The position numbers and the translations under genes are program-made. This document shows positions 6,524 to 12,922 of a DNA stretch of 12,922 bases, in pieces. The stretch's first letter is position 1; every line of letters begins with the position of its first letter. The stretch comes from an uncultured Clostridia bacterium (lineage in GTDB: Bacteria > Bacillota > Clostridia > Oscillospirales > CAG-272). Where the stretch lies: contig CANTEM010000019.1 in NCBI GenBank assembly GCA_947652805.1, positions 1 through 12,922 of the forward strand, read 5' to 3'. The notes under the pieces were generated by a model that did no database searches, was not told the DNA's origin, and saw only the letters and a program-made list of their open reading frames with translations.

Positions 6524-7689
6524 TCTGCAATTACCTTTTTCAGAATTTCCATTGCCTCCAGCAGCAAATCATCCGGGATATTCAATGCAGGCAGCAGCCG
6601 GACCTTATCCTTTGCGGTAAGCACCAGCACCCCTTCCTCCGCTGCGCGGGACATAATATCCCCGGCTTTCTTTTCACACTGAATGCCCAGCATCAGTCCC
6701 CGTCCACTCACACCAGTTACGCCGGGCGCGTCTGCAAGGGCTGTACGAATCAGCTGTTCCTTTTGAAGCACATCTGCGAGGAGTGCATCGTCGATCCGCT
6801 GGATGATGCTGACCGCGCCTGCCGCCGCAACAGGGTTGCCCCCGAAGGTGGAACCGTGGGAGCCGGGGGTGAGCACATCTGCGCACCGGCTGCCGAAAAG
6901 GGTTGCGCCCATAGGCAGTCCCCCTGCAAGTCCCTTTGCTGTGGTGACAATATCCGGGGTGATATCATAATGCATATAGGAATACAGCTTGCCGGTTCTT
7001 CCGTTTCCGGTCTGCACCTCATCCACGATCAGCAGCATATCCCGCTGCTGGCACAGTTCCCATGCCGCCCGGACAAATGCTGCGTCCAGCACGTTGATGC
7101 CGCCCTCTCCCTGAATTGTCTCCAGCATGATGGCGCAGCAGCCGCAGCTATCCGCCAGGCGGTACAAATCCTCGATATCCCCGGGGCGGGCGTGTACAAA
7201 TCCGCCGGTGAAGGGACCAAATTCCGTATGGAAGCAGTCCTGTCCGGTTGCGGACAGGGTTGTAATGGTGCGTCCGTGGAAGGAACCCTGTAGTGTGATA
7301 ATGGTGCTGTGGGATTCGTCTCCATAGGTTTGATATGCCCGTCTGCGGGCTGTTTTAATGGCGCATTCGTTTGCCTCCGCGCCGGAGTTGGAGAAGAACA
7401 CCCGCTCCATTTCGGTACGCTGGCAGAGCATCTGCGCCAGCGCTGCACCGGGAGCGCTGTAGTAGATATTGGAGGTATGCTGCAAGCAGGAAAGCTGTGC
7501 GCTCACCGCCTGAATCCATGCGGGGTCTGCGATGCCAAACTGGTTCACCGCGATCCCTGTTCCCAGATCAATGTACCGTTTTCCCTCCGTATCGTATACG
7601 AGAGAGCCCTCTCCCCGGATCAGCTGTAGGGGGGCCCGGTTATAGGTTTTTGCAATATATGTATTGGTCAGTTCCTGTATGTTTTCCAT
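6520..7689 (-). CDS. argD: Acetylornithine aminotransferase (PLP-dependent)
   Basis: The 389-aa class III aminotransferase converts N-acetylglutamate semialdehyde and glutamate to N2-acetylornithine and 2-oxoglutarate. Family features are present in order: DLGTGIAVNQFG (41-52), NSGAEANE (101-108), FHGRT (137-141), cofactor-pairing Asp223 in VDEVQTG, Schiff-base Lys252 in TTAKGLAGGLPMG, and GSTFGGNPVA (279-288). Length is normal. The frame extends upstream to 7770, but that part overlaps argB in another phase and has no family resemblance, so ATG 7689 (MENIQEL) is used. Its ribosome site is weak (GAAG about 12 nt upstream). It follows argB by 31 nt and its TGA overlaps the argF ATG, which suggests coupled translation. 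Closely related enzymes also accept succinyl-ornithine or succinyl-DAP, so a side role in DAP synthesis is possible but not shown. Confidence 0.96.
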   Translation of the reverse strand: MENIQELTNTYIAKTYNRAPLQLIRGEGSLVYDTEGKRYIDLGTGIAVNQFGIADPAWIQAVSAQLSCLQHTSNIYYSAPGAALAQMLCQRTEMERVFFSNSGAEANECAIKTARRRAYQTYGDESHSTIITLQGSFHGRTITTLSATGQDCFHTEFGPFTGGFVHARPGDIEDLYRLADSCGCCAIMLETIQGEGGINVLDAAFVRAAWELCQQRDMLLIVDEVQTGNGRTGKLYSYMHYDITPDIVTTAKGLAGGLPMGATLFGSRCADVLTPGSHGSTFGGNPVAAAGAVSIIQRIDDALLADVLQKEQLIRTALADAPGVTGVSGRGLMLGIQCEKKAGDIMSRAAEEGVLVLTAKDKVRLLPALNIPDDLLLEAMEILKKVIAE

Positions 7690-7720
7690 AAAGCAGAACC
7701 GCTTCTTTCTATAATCTATT

Positions 7721-8587
7721 TTAACCGCCGACGAACATAGTGCCCAGTCCGGCGTCGGTAAATATTTCAATCAAAATGGAATGGGGCACTCTTCCGTCTA
7801 AAATGAACACCCGGTTGACACCCCGCCGGATCGCTTCCTTACAGCAATCCACTTTGGGGATCATGCCCCCGTCCAGAATCCCTTCCTTGGCAAGGCGCAG
7901 GGTATCGGACACAAAAATTTTCGGAATCAGGGTGGTGGGGTCTGTTTTTTCCTGGAGCACGCCGGGAGCGTCGGTCATAATAATGAAAGACTCTGTCCGC
8001 AGCGCGCCGGCGATCCGGGATGCCGCCGTATCCGCGTTAATATTGTATACGTTTCCTTCGTTATCGCTGCCCACGGTGGAGATAATGGGAATATATCCCT
8101 TTTCCAGCACATCGGCGATGGGACGGATGTCTATATCGGTGATTTCACCTACATATCCCAGCCGGCTGTCCGCCATACGGGCACGGATCATGCCTGCATC
8201 GATGCCGCACAGACCGATGGCTCTGCCCCCCTTCCGGGAGACCAGATCCACCAGACTTTTATTGACCTTTCCGGCAAGAACCATTTGCACAAGCTCCGCC
8301 GTTTCCTTATCGGTCACCCGCAGGCCGTCTACAAACTCGCTTTTTTTGCCGACCCGCCGGAGCATATCGGTGATTTCCGGGCCGCCGCCGTGCACCAGCA
8401 CCACCTTGATGCCGATTGCATGGAGGAGCACGATATCTCCCATGACTGCGTCCTTCAGTTCCTCATTGATCATCGCGTTTCCGCCGTATTTGATGACAAT
8501 GACTTTATCCTTATATTTCTGGATATACGGCAGCGCCTGGATCAGCACCTGGGAGGTGACTTCTGCGCTGGGCTTTGTACTACTCAT
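7721..8587 (-). CDS. argB: N-acetylglutamate kinase, arginine-sensitive type
   Basis: This 288-aa amino-acid kinase family protein phosphorylates N-acetylglutamate with ATP. Visible elements are Lys33 in VIKYGGNAM, the HGGGP loop at 66-70, Arg90 in FVDGLRVTD, NINADTAA at 182-189, TDAPGVL at 205-211, and Lys245 in DGGMIPK. An N-terminal helix before the kinase core (LIQALPYIQKY, 15-25) and the C-terminal HSILIEIFTDAGLGT (269-283) match the signature of arginine-inhibited, hexameric NAGKs, so this step is probably feedback-inhibited by arginine. That regulation is inferred from the motifs. ATG 8587 overlaps the argJ TGA by 4 nt, with GGAG 10 nt upstream. Confidence 0.97.
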   Translation of the reverse strand: MSSTKPSAEVTSQVLIQALPYIQKYKDKVIVIKYGGNAMINEELKDAVMGDIVLLHAIGIKVVLVHGGGPEITDMLRRVGKKSEFVDGLRVTDKETAELVQMVLAGKVNKSLVDLVSRKGGRAIGLCGIDAGMIRARMADSRLGYVGEITDIDIRPIADVLEKGYIPIISTVGSDNEGNVYNINADTAASRIAGALRTESFIIMTDAPGVLQEKTDPTTLIPKIFVSDTLRLAKEGILDGGMIPKVDCCKEAIRRGVNRVFILDGRVPHSILIEIFTDAGLGTMFVGG

Positions 8588-9798
8588 GTCCGGTAATCTC
8601 CGTTTATTTTCACATAATCATAGGTAAGGTCGCAGCCCCACGCCTGGGCGCAGGCATCGCCGCTTTGCAGATCTATGAGAATCTGTATATCGTTTTCCAA
8701 AAGGATTTTCTTTGCTGTGTCTTCATCAAAGGGAATCCCTGCACCGTTTTTGCACACGGGAATTTCCCCTGCCGCGCTTTTAAAGGACACATTGATTTTT
8801 GTCACGTCCAATTCCACGCCGGCATATCCAAGAGCGCAAAGGACACGTCCCCAGTTGGCATCTGCGCCAAACATAGCTGTTTTCACCAGAGAGGAGCAAA
8901 TGACGCTCTTTGCCGCTGTTTTTGCCGTTTTAATATCCGCCGCGCCGGAAACGGTACAATCCAGCAATTTGGTTGCACCCTCTCCGTCTGCCGCAAGCAT
9001 TCTGCACAGGGACCGGGTGACCGCCGCCAGCGCTTCGCAGAAAGCGGTGAAGGCTGAACCTTCTTCGGTAATCTGTGTGTTCCCTGCCATGCCGTTGGCA
9101 AGGACTGTTACCATATCGTTGGTGGAAGTGTCTCCGTCCACGCTGATCATATTAAAGGAATCTGCCACGTCAGCGGAAAGTGCTTTTTGGAGCATTTCCG
9201 GGGAAATATTACAGTCAGTTGTCACAAACACCAGCATAGTTGCCATATTGGGGTGGATCATGCCGCTTCCCTTGGCAATGCCGCCGATTCTGCATTCTGT
9301 ACCGTTCACTGTAAAGGAGACGGCAACCTCTTTTTTCACCGTATCTGTGGTCATGATTGCTGTCGCCGCGTCCCCACTGCCTTCCGGGGACAGTTCTGCC
9401 ACCAGTTCATCCATATGGGCGCCGATAGGCTCCAGGGGCAGAGAAGGTCCGATCACACCGGTGGATGCTACTACCATATCCTCCGCCGGAATATGGAGTG
9501 CCTGCGCCGCAAGCTGGCACATACCGGTTGCTGTTTCCACGCCGTCGCTGGCGCAGGTATTGGCGATGCCACTGTTGCAGATCACCGCCTGGGCGTATCC
9601 GTCCGCCACATGGGCTTTGGTGACTGCAATCGGCGCGCCCTTCACTAAATTTCTTGTATATACGCATGCCACCGCCGCTTTTTTGTCGCTGACGATCAAT
9701 GCGAGGTCCTTCTTTGTTTTATTCTTCCGGATGCCACAATGCACCCCTGCCGCTTTGAATCCTTTTGCGGCACAAACGCCGCCTGACACAAAATTCAT
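8584..9798 (-). CDS. argJ: Glutamate N-acetyltransferase / ornithine acetyltransferase
   Basis: This 404-aa ArgJ moves the acetyl group from N-acetylornithine to glutamate, releasing ornithine and recycling the acetyl donor. If bifunctional it also makes acetylglutamate from acetyl-CoA; the sequence alone does not decide this. The self-cleavage site is present as KGSGMIHPNMA|TML with nucleophile Thr187, and the oxyanion-hole STG lies at 112-114. The C-terminus YDYVKINGDYRT is typical. No argA is seen in the window, consistent with the cyclic pathway. In-frame TTG (9810) and GTG (9807) starts exist. ATG 9798 was chosen because GGTGA (9808-9804) lies 5 nt before it and the resulting N-terminus is family-like. 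The gene has its own promoter upstream and overlaps argB by 4 nt. Confidence 0.96.
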   Translation of the reverse strand: MNFVSGGVCAAKGFKAAGVHCGIRKNKTKKDLALIVSDKKAAVACVYTRNLVKGAPIAVTKAHVADGYAQAVICNSGIANTCASDGVETATGMCQLAAQALHIPAEDMVVASTGVIGPSLPLEPIGAHMDELVAELSPEGSGDAATAIMTTDTVKKEVAVSFTVNGTECRIGGIAKGSGMIHPNMATMLVFVTTDCNISPEMLQKALSADVADSFNMISVDGDTSTNDMVTVLANGMAGNTQITEEGSAFTAFCEALAAVTRSLCRMLAADGEGATKLLDCTVSGAADIKTAKTAAKSVICSSLVKTAMFGADANWGRVLCALGYAGVELDVTKINVSFKSAAGEIPVCKNGAGIPFDEDTAKKILLENDIQILIDLQSGDACAQAWGCDLTYDYVKINGDYRT

Positions 9799-9803
9799 AT
9801 CGG

Positions 9804-9808
9804 TCACC
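9804..9808 (-). promoter_or_regulatory. argJ ribosome binding site (decides start)
   Basis: GGTGA lies 5 nt upstream of ATG 9798 and complements the 3' end of 16S rRNA. The purine-rich AAGGAAGGAA at 9830-9821 overlaps the predicted transcription start, so it would be only partly in the message. Choosing 9798 gives a leader of about 28 nt. Confidence 0.5.
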
Positions 9809-9832
9809 AATCTTCTAAAATTCCTTCCTTAT

Positions 9833-9861
9833 ATTATACTTTGTTTCGCCCTATAAGTCAA
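9833..9861 (-). promoter_or_regulatory. Promoter upstream of argJ
   Basis: TTGACT (9861-9856) and TATAAT (9838-9833) are spaced 17 bp apart in the 100-bp gap between argC and argJ, with a predicted start at about 9826. This near-consensus promoter could drive argJBDF-carAB::dapF independently of argC. GTATAAT at the -10 matches half of the palindrome found at the argC promoter, but no full operator is present. No terminator was seen in the gap, so argC read-through probably also contributes. Confidence 0.75.
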
Positions 9862-9898
9862 CAATTGTCCTGCAACTTCAACATATTTTAGCGTAAAT

Positions 9899-10831
9899 TC
9901 AGTCTCCCAGACGCAGTCCCTTTGTTTCCGGCTGTCCGGTCATAATATTGAAGCTCTGGACAGCGGCGCCGGACGCGCCTTTTCCCAGATTATCGTATCG
10001 GGCGCACAGGAGAATCCGGTCGTCGTTTCCGTGAACGGAGATTTCCATGCCGTCCCATGCAGCATACTTCCCTGCGCTGAGAAATCCTCCTTCATCTGCA
10101 TCCTCAGTATAGTGCACAATCGGTCCGGTATACAGTGCCGCGTAGGTGTTCCGTACGTCCTGTGCGCTGCCCCGGAGCATGCTGGCAAACAGGGGAACAG
10201 TGACTTCCATACCGCAGTAGTAATCAGATACGATGGGACAGAACACAGGGGCGCCGGTAAGCCCGCACAGGGTCTGCATTTCCGGCAGGTGTTTATGATT
10301 TTGGGACAGACCATACTGCCGGGGGGCGCCCAGCAGGCTGTCTCTATCTGCGCTTTCATATCCGGCAATCATACCTTTTCCACCGCCGCTGTAGCCGGTA
10401 ATGGAAAAGCTGGAAAGGGCGGAGTCCTTTGCAAGGAGTCCTGCGTCCACAAGGGGACGGATCAGGGCGATAAAGCCGCTGGCATGGCATCCGGGATTGG
10501 CGACCCGGGATGCACTTTCCACAGCCTTTCGGATATCGGCGGACAGCTCCGGGAAGCCGTAGGTCCAGCCCGGAGCTGTCCGGTGGGCGGTAGACGCATC
10601 GATCACCCGGACGGCGGGATTTTCAATCATCGCCGCCGCTTCTCTTGCCGCGGCGTCCGGCAGGCAGAAAAATGCAATGTCGCAGCTATTGAGTGCTTCC
10701 TTTCGGGCGGCGGGATCCTTACGGAGCGCCTCCGGCAGAACCAGCAGCTCCAGATCGTCCCGTCCTTCCAACCGCTCCCAGATTTGCAAACCGGTTGTTC
10801 CTTCTTTGCCGTCGATAAATACTTTGGTCAT
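9899..10831 (-). CDS. argC: N-acetyl-gamma-glutamyl-phosphate reductase, short (type 2) form
   Basis: This 310-aa NADPH-dependent enzyme reduces N-acetylglutamyl phosphate to the semialdehyde used by ArgD. The N-terminal nucleotide-binding region has FIDGKEGTTGLQI (5-17). The catalytic Cys115 is in ANPGCHASGF, and His181 is in NHKHLPEM. The length of about 310 rather than 345 and the N-terminal style match the type 2 subgroup rather than the E. coli type. The C-terminus (LGKGASGAAVQSFNIM) is complete. ATG 10831 follows a weak ribosome site (GGG 8 nt upstream) and a small leader hairpin. It is the first gene of the cluster, downstream of a consensus promoter with an operator-like palindrome, and is separated from argJ by 100 bp containing a second promoter. 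Confidence 0.96.
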   Translation of the reverse strand: MTKVFIDGKEGTTGLQIWERLEGRDDLELLVLPEALRKDPAARKEALNSCDIAFFCLPDAAAREAAAMIENPAVRVIDASTAHRTAPGWTYGFPELSADIRKAVESASRVANPGCHASGFIALIRPLVDAGLLAKDSALSSFSITGYSGGGKGMIAGYESADRDSLLGAPRQYGLSQNHKHLPEMQTLCGLTGAPVFCPIVSDYYCGMEVTVPLFASMLRGSAQDVRNTYAALYTGPIVHYTEDADEGGFLSAGKYAAWDGMEISVHGNDDRILLCARYDNLGKGASGAAVQSFNIMTGQPETKGLRLGD

Positions 10832-10853
10832 TTTATGTACCCGCTTTCTATTG

Positions 10854-10872
10854 GAGCTGCGGTATGCAGCTC
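10854..10872 (-). other. Small hairpin in the argC mRNA leader
   Basis: A perfect 7-bp stem (GAGCTGC 10854-10860 with GCAGCTC 10866-10872) has a 5-nt loop and lies 22 nt before the argC start. There is no T-run after it, so it is not a terminator. It could affect translation of a gene whose ribosome site is weak, or it may be incidental. Confidence 0.5.
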
Positions 10873-10913
10873 ATATTTCGTATGTATATTTTTCGTTATT
10901 TAAACAGTATATT

Positions 10914-10927
10914 TGTATAATTATACA
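10914..10927. promoter_or_regulatory. Palindromic operator, probable ArgR box
   Basis: TGTATAATTATACA is a perfect 14-bp palindrome that completely covers the argC -10 hexamer. ArgR/AhrC operators are AT-centred palindromes of this general form, and the site precedes the first arginine gene. Occupancy would block RNA polymerase. Assignment to ArgR is inference from form and context, and the regulator gene is not in the window. Confidence 0.65.
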
Positions 10928-10948
10928 TCCTATGGATTTCCTTGTCAA
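10920..10948 (-). promoter_or_regulatory. Promoter of argC / arginine operon
   Basis: Both hexamers are perfect consensus: TTGACA at 10948-10943 and TATAAT at 10925-10920, with a 17-bp spacer. The predicted start is at about 10913, giving an untranslated leader of roughly 80 nt. Such a strong core promoter would be expected to need repression, consistent with the palindrome over the -10. Confidence 0.88.
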
Positions 10949-11092
10949 GGCATAATCTGTGAACAGGATTGATTTGTTGATGTGCACAATTGGGTATGGG
11001 CAGGTGGGGAATCCTTTGTATAAATATGAGCGGAAGAAAAGGCTCCCTTGTGTAAAGTTTGCGTAACACAGACTTTTAAAGGCCCCCTTTCT

Positions 11093-11608
11093 CTACCAGC
11101 CGAATACCATATCGCCGGCGCGAAAGCTCCCGTTGATTTTTGCCTCTCCTTCTCTTGAAAAGCGTAATGCGCCGCCGGTGGGATCTTCCCCGGCGGCTGC
11201 CTGCCGGATCGCCTGCATGGATAAGTCCATGTCCTCTTTGGATATATGCACTCCGATTGTATAATTTTCCACGCTAATAAATTCGCCGGCAGAAAAGATT
11301 ACCTTCTCAACAGTATCCGGAAATCCGGCGGACTCCATTCGATTCAGCACGACCGCTGCGGCTGCAACCCTGCATATATAAGGCTGATCCCTGCATTCCT
11401 CACTGATGAACCGGCAAAAAAGCGCCGTTTCTCCTTCGGTGAAAATGATGGAGGAAGCGTTTCTCCCGCTTCCGTCGGCAATGCACGGAACTGTATCTTC
11501 AATTTCTTCCTCCTGTGCAGCGCTGCAAACGGTTGCAGTCAGGCACAGTCCGGCAAGCATGAGCGCACAGGAAGCAAGGATATAAATTCTCTGGACTACG
11601 TTTTTCAT
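11093..11608 (-). CDS. Secreted SleB-family cell-wall hydrolase
   Basis: The 171-aa protein has a lysine/arginine N-terminus, a hydrophobic stretch at about 9-28 and a likely signal-peptidase site near CSAA|QEE (about 31), so it should be exported. Residues about 61-151 match the SleB/CwlJ hydrolase domain: ISEECRDQPY (69-77) with probable catalytic Glu71, VAAAAVVLNRMESAGFP (81-97), VIFSAGEF (103-110), and GEDPTGGALRF (140-150). This domain cleaves peptidoglycan and is known from spore cortex lysis and also from vegetative wall remodelling. There is no peptidoglycan-binding repeat, so this is a minimal catalytic form; which role it plays cannot be told. ATG 11608 has GGAG 7 nt upstream. It stands alone between the rplQ terminator and the argC promoter, and no convincing terminator follows it. 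Confidence 0.85.
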   Translation of the reverse strand: MKNVVQRIYILASCALMLAGLCLTATVCSAAQEEEIEDTVPCIADGSGRNASSIIFTEGETALFCRFISEECRDQPYICRVAAAAVVLNRMESAGFPDTVEKVIFSAGEFISVENYTIGVHISKEDMDLSMQAIRQAAAGEDPTGGALRFSREGEAKINGSFRAGDMVFGW

Positions 11609-11632
11609 AGGGGAACTCCATATTCATCCATT

Positions 11633-11662
11633 TTTATAAGGATTTCCCAGCTTCCCTCCCAA
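11633..11662 (-). promoter_or_regulatory. Weak candidate promoter for the SleB-family gene
   Basis: TTGGGA (11662-11657) and TATAAA (11638-11633) are separated by 18 bp, starting just after the rplQ terminator. The match is modest. A promoter is expected here because the upstream operon is terminated, but a sporulation or other sigma factor could use different bases. Confidence 0.35.
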
Positions 11663-11667
11663 TATAC

Positions 11668-11704
11668 AAAAACAGGACGTTTTCCTATTGGAAAACGTCC
11701 TGTT
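11668..11704 (-). terminator. Intrinsic terminator of the rpoA-rplQ operon
   Basis: A perfect 15-bp stem (11671-11685 with 11690-11704; AACAGGACGTTTTCC and its complement) has a 4-nt loop and is followed on the minus strand by TTTTTG. It lies 6 nt after the rplQ stop and is a textbook rho-independent terminator. Confidence 0.95.
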
Positions 11705-11710
11705 CTCATA

Positions 11711-12067
11711 TTACTCAGCGGCTTCGTCGATCAGTTTGATCATTGCCATTTCCGCTGCGTCACCGCGGCGGGGTCCGAGCTTATAAATCTGTGTATATCC
11801 GCCGTTTCTGGAAGCGTATTTCGGTGCGATCTGATCAAACAGCTTCTTCACCACATCTTCCTTTGTAATGTAAGCAAGTGCCGCACGGCGGGAGGCAAGG
11901 GTATTCTTCTTGCCGAGTGTTATCATCTTCTCTGCCATGGAACGTACTTCTTTCGCACGGGTCAGTGTCGTTTCGATTGTACCGTTCTCCAGCAGGTAGG
12001 TTACCATTCCACGGAGCATGGCGTTTCTGTGGGCCGTCGGCCTGCCAAGCTTTCTTGTTCCGGGCAT
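11711..12067 (-). CDS. rplQ: 50S ribosomal protein L17
   Basis: The 118-aa L17 is a core large-subunit ribosomal protein. It shows MPGTRKLGRPTAHRNAMLR at the N-terminus, TTLTRAKEVRSMAEKMITLGK in the middle and YTQIYKLGPRRGDAAEMAMIKL at the C-terminus, all typical. The frame also has an ATG at 12073, but GGAGG is only 2 nt from that codon and 8 nt from ATG 12067, so 12067 was chosen. It follows rpoA by 43 nt, the standard end of the bacterial alpha operon, and is followed by a strong terminator. Confidence 0.96.
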   Translation of the reverse strand: MPGTRKLGRPTAHRNAMLRGMVTYLLENGTIETTLTRAKEVRSMAEKMITLGKKNTLASRRAALAYITKEDVVKKLFDQIAPKYASRNGGYTQIYKLGPRRGDAAEMAMIKLIDEAAE

Positions 12068-12075
12068 GTTCATAT

Positions 12076-12080
12076 CCTCC
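12076..12080 (-). promoter_or_regulatory. rplQ ribosome binding site (decides start)
   Basis: GGAGG lies 8 nt upstream of ATG 12067 and only 2 nt upstream of ATG 12073. The spacing favours the downstream codon, which also gives the family-like MPGTRKLGR start. Confidence 0.8.
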
Positions 12081-12110
12081 TTTTCGCAATACTATTTTCG
12101 GGGCAGTTTA

Positions 12111-12922
12111 TCACTCATCTTCTTTTCTCAGTTCCAGACCGAGAGAATTCAGCTTCGCGATAACTTCCTCCAGCGATTTCTTTCCAAGGTTTCTTACCCG
12201 AATCATCTCGTCCTCTGTCCGATTGATCAGGTCCTCTACCGTATCGATGCCCGCACGCTTCAGGCAGTTGAAGCTGCGCACGGACATGTCAAGCTCCTCA
12301 ATGGTCATCTCAAGAACTTTTTCTTTGACAGTTGCAACGCTTTCCACCATGATTTCAGCGTTTTTCGCCTCGTCCGAAAGATCCACGAACAGGTTGAGAT
12401 GTTCGTTGAGTATCTTGGCGCCCAAAGAAACCGCTTCCTTGGCCGAGATTGTACCATTGGTCAAAATCTCAATTGTCAGTTTATCAAAGTCTGTGATATT
12501 TCCCACACGGGTATTTTCCACGTTGTAGTTTACATTGTATACCGGTGTGAAAATAGAGTCGGTGAAAATCGTTCCCACCGGAGCGCTCACGCCCTGGTTT
12601 TCATCCAGATAGCACTGTTTGTTTCTCTGCTGGGAGGAGTAGCCTCTGCCTCTGGCAAAGTTCAGCTCCATGTGCAGGCGCACATTGTCGCCCAGGGTTG
12701 CAATGTGGTGATCCGGATTCAGAATTTCTATGTCTGCATCCTGCTTGATATCGCCGGCCTTGACGTCGCAGGGACCGGTCATATCCAGCATAACCGTTTT
12801 GGTGGTTACAGAGTGCAGCTTCGCCGTAATTCCTTTTATATTCAGAACAATTTCCGTTACATCTTCTTTTACACCGATGGAATAATCGTCAATAACCCGA
12901 TATGCCTGTCCTGCCGTTTTGT
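12111..12922 (-). CDS. rpoA: RNA polymerase alpha subunit (5' part beyond the window)
   Basis: Visible are 269 codons of the alpha subunit, which nucleates RNA polymerase assembly and contacts promoter UP elements and activators. The N-terminal assembly domain is represented from about VKEDVTEIVLNIKG, then LHMELNFARGRGY, VGTIFTDSIFTPVYNVNYNVENTRVG and FDKLTIEILTNGTISAKEAV. The C-terminal domain is complete: MSVRSFNCLKRAG, carrying the DNA-contacting Arg and the Asn-Cys pair, then the helix-hairpin-helix VRNLGKKSLEEV. The frame is open to the window edge at 12920, so the start lies outside; an internal ATG at 12791 is not the start because conserved sequence precedes it. The visible N-terminal stretch QAYRVIDDYSIG differs from the usual GVLHEFSTIPG. 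Confidence 0.96.
   Translation of the reverse strand, partial: KTAGQAYRVIDDYSIGVKEDVTEIVLNIKGITAKLHSVTTKTVMLDMTGPCDVKAGDIKQDADIEILNPDHHIATLGDNVRLHMELNFARGRGYSSQQRNKQCYLDENQGVSAPVGTIFTDSIFTPVYNVNYNVENTRVGNITDFDKLTIEILTNGTISAKEAVSLGAKILNEHLNLFVDLSDEAKNAEIMVESVATVKEKVLEMTIEELDMSVRSFNCLKRAGIDTVEDLINRTEDEMIRVRNLGKKSLEEVIAKLNSLGLELRKEDE

Noticed and set aside
7690..7770. 27-residue N-terminal extension of ArgD
   Set aside because: It overlaps the argB C-terminus in another frame and does not resemble the family; ATG 7689 gives a normal length.
7740..9856. Long plus-strand frames of 295 and 393 codons opposite argB and argJ
   Set aside because: They are Ser/Pro/Ala-rich shadow translations of conserved genes with no independent signal.
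11041..11092. Possible terminator after the SleB-family gene
   Set aside because: The only inverted repeat (AAAGG/CCTTT) is 5 bp with a 3-nt loop and no T-run, too weak to call.
1..12922. CRISPR arrays, insertion sequences, prophage genes or attachment sites
   Set aside because: No spaced direct repeats, transposase or integrase domains, or tRNA-end duplications were seen. tRNA-Ser is intact with no partial copy in the window.

Overview
The window reads as a Bacillota chromosome segment, most likely a Ruminococcaceae/Oscillospirales-type Clostridium relative. This is inferred from protein style, the arg gene order, a SleB-type wall hydrolase, diaminopimelate metabolism, and GC-rich genes separated by AT-rich gaps. 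The species cannot be named from sequence alone. Every confident gene lies on the minus strand, so the text below reads from high to low coordinates.

Right end (12922-11668): the 3' part of rpoA (truncated by the window edge) and rplQ, closed by a strong intrinsic terminator. Next comes a small secreted SleB-family cell-wall hydrolase (11608-11093).

Centre (10948-529): an arginine/carbamoyl-phosphate cluster in the order argC - argJ - argB - argD - argF - carA - carB::dapF. A near-consensus promoter whose -10 lies inside a perfect 14-bp palindrome (a probable ArgR box) precedes argC. A second good promoter lies in the argC-argJ gap. Genes from argJ onward are packed with 4-nt ATGA overlaps (argJ/argB and argD/argF), a 14-nt overlap (carA/carB) and short gaps. 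ArgJ, ArgB, ArgC and ArgD build ornithine by the acetyl-recycling route. CarA and CarB make carbamoyl phosphate from glutamine, bicarbonate and ATP. ArgF should join the two to give citrulline.

Three unusual features sit together at the end of this operon. (1) carB has no stop codon and runs in frame, without a linker, into a full-length DapF (diaminopimelate epimerase) domain, giving a 1343-residue protein. (2) That DapF domain has Ala where the first catalytic Cys should be. (3) ArgF is short (282 aa) and keeps the phosphate-binding S-x-R-T-R and Arg102, but has lost the other recognisable ornithine and carbamoyl-phosphate motifs. The reading frames are intact and the genes are packed as in a working operon, so these look like altered or repurposed proteins rather than plain decay. 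This is the best candidate for something undescribed in the window.

Left end (504-1): the dapF terminator doubles as the -35 region of a compact tRNA-Ser(GGA) gene, which has a hairpin leader and a strong bidirectional terminator. On the plus strand, a reading frame open from the window edge to 267 may be the 3' end of a convergent gene.
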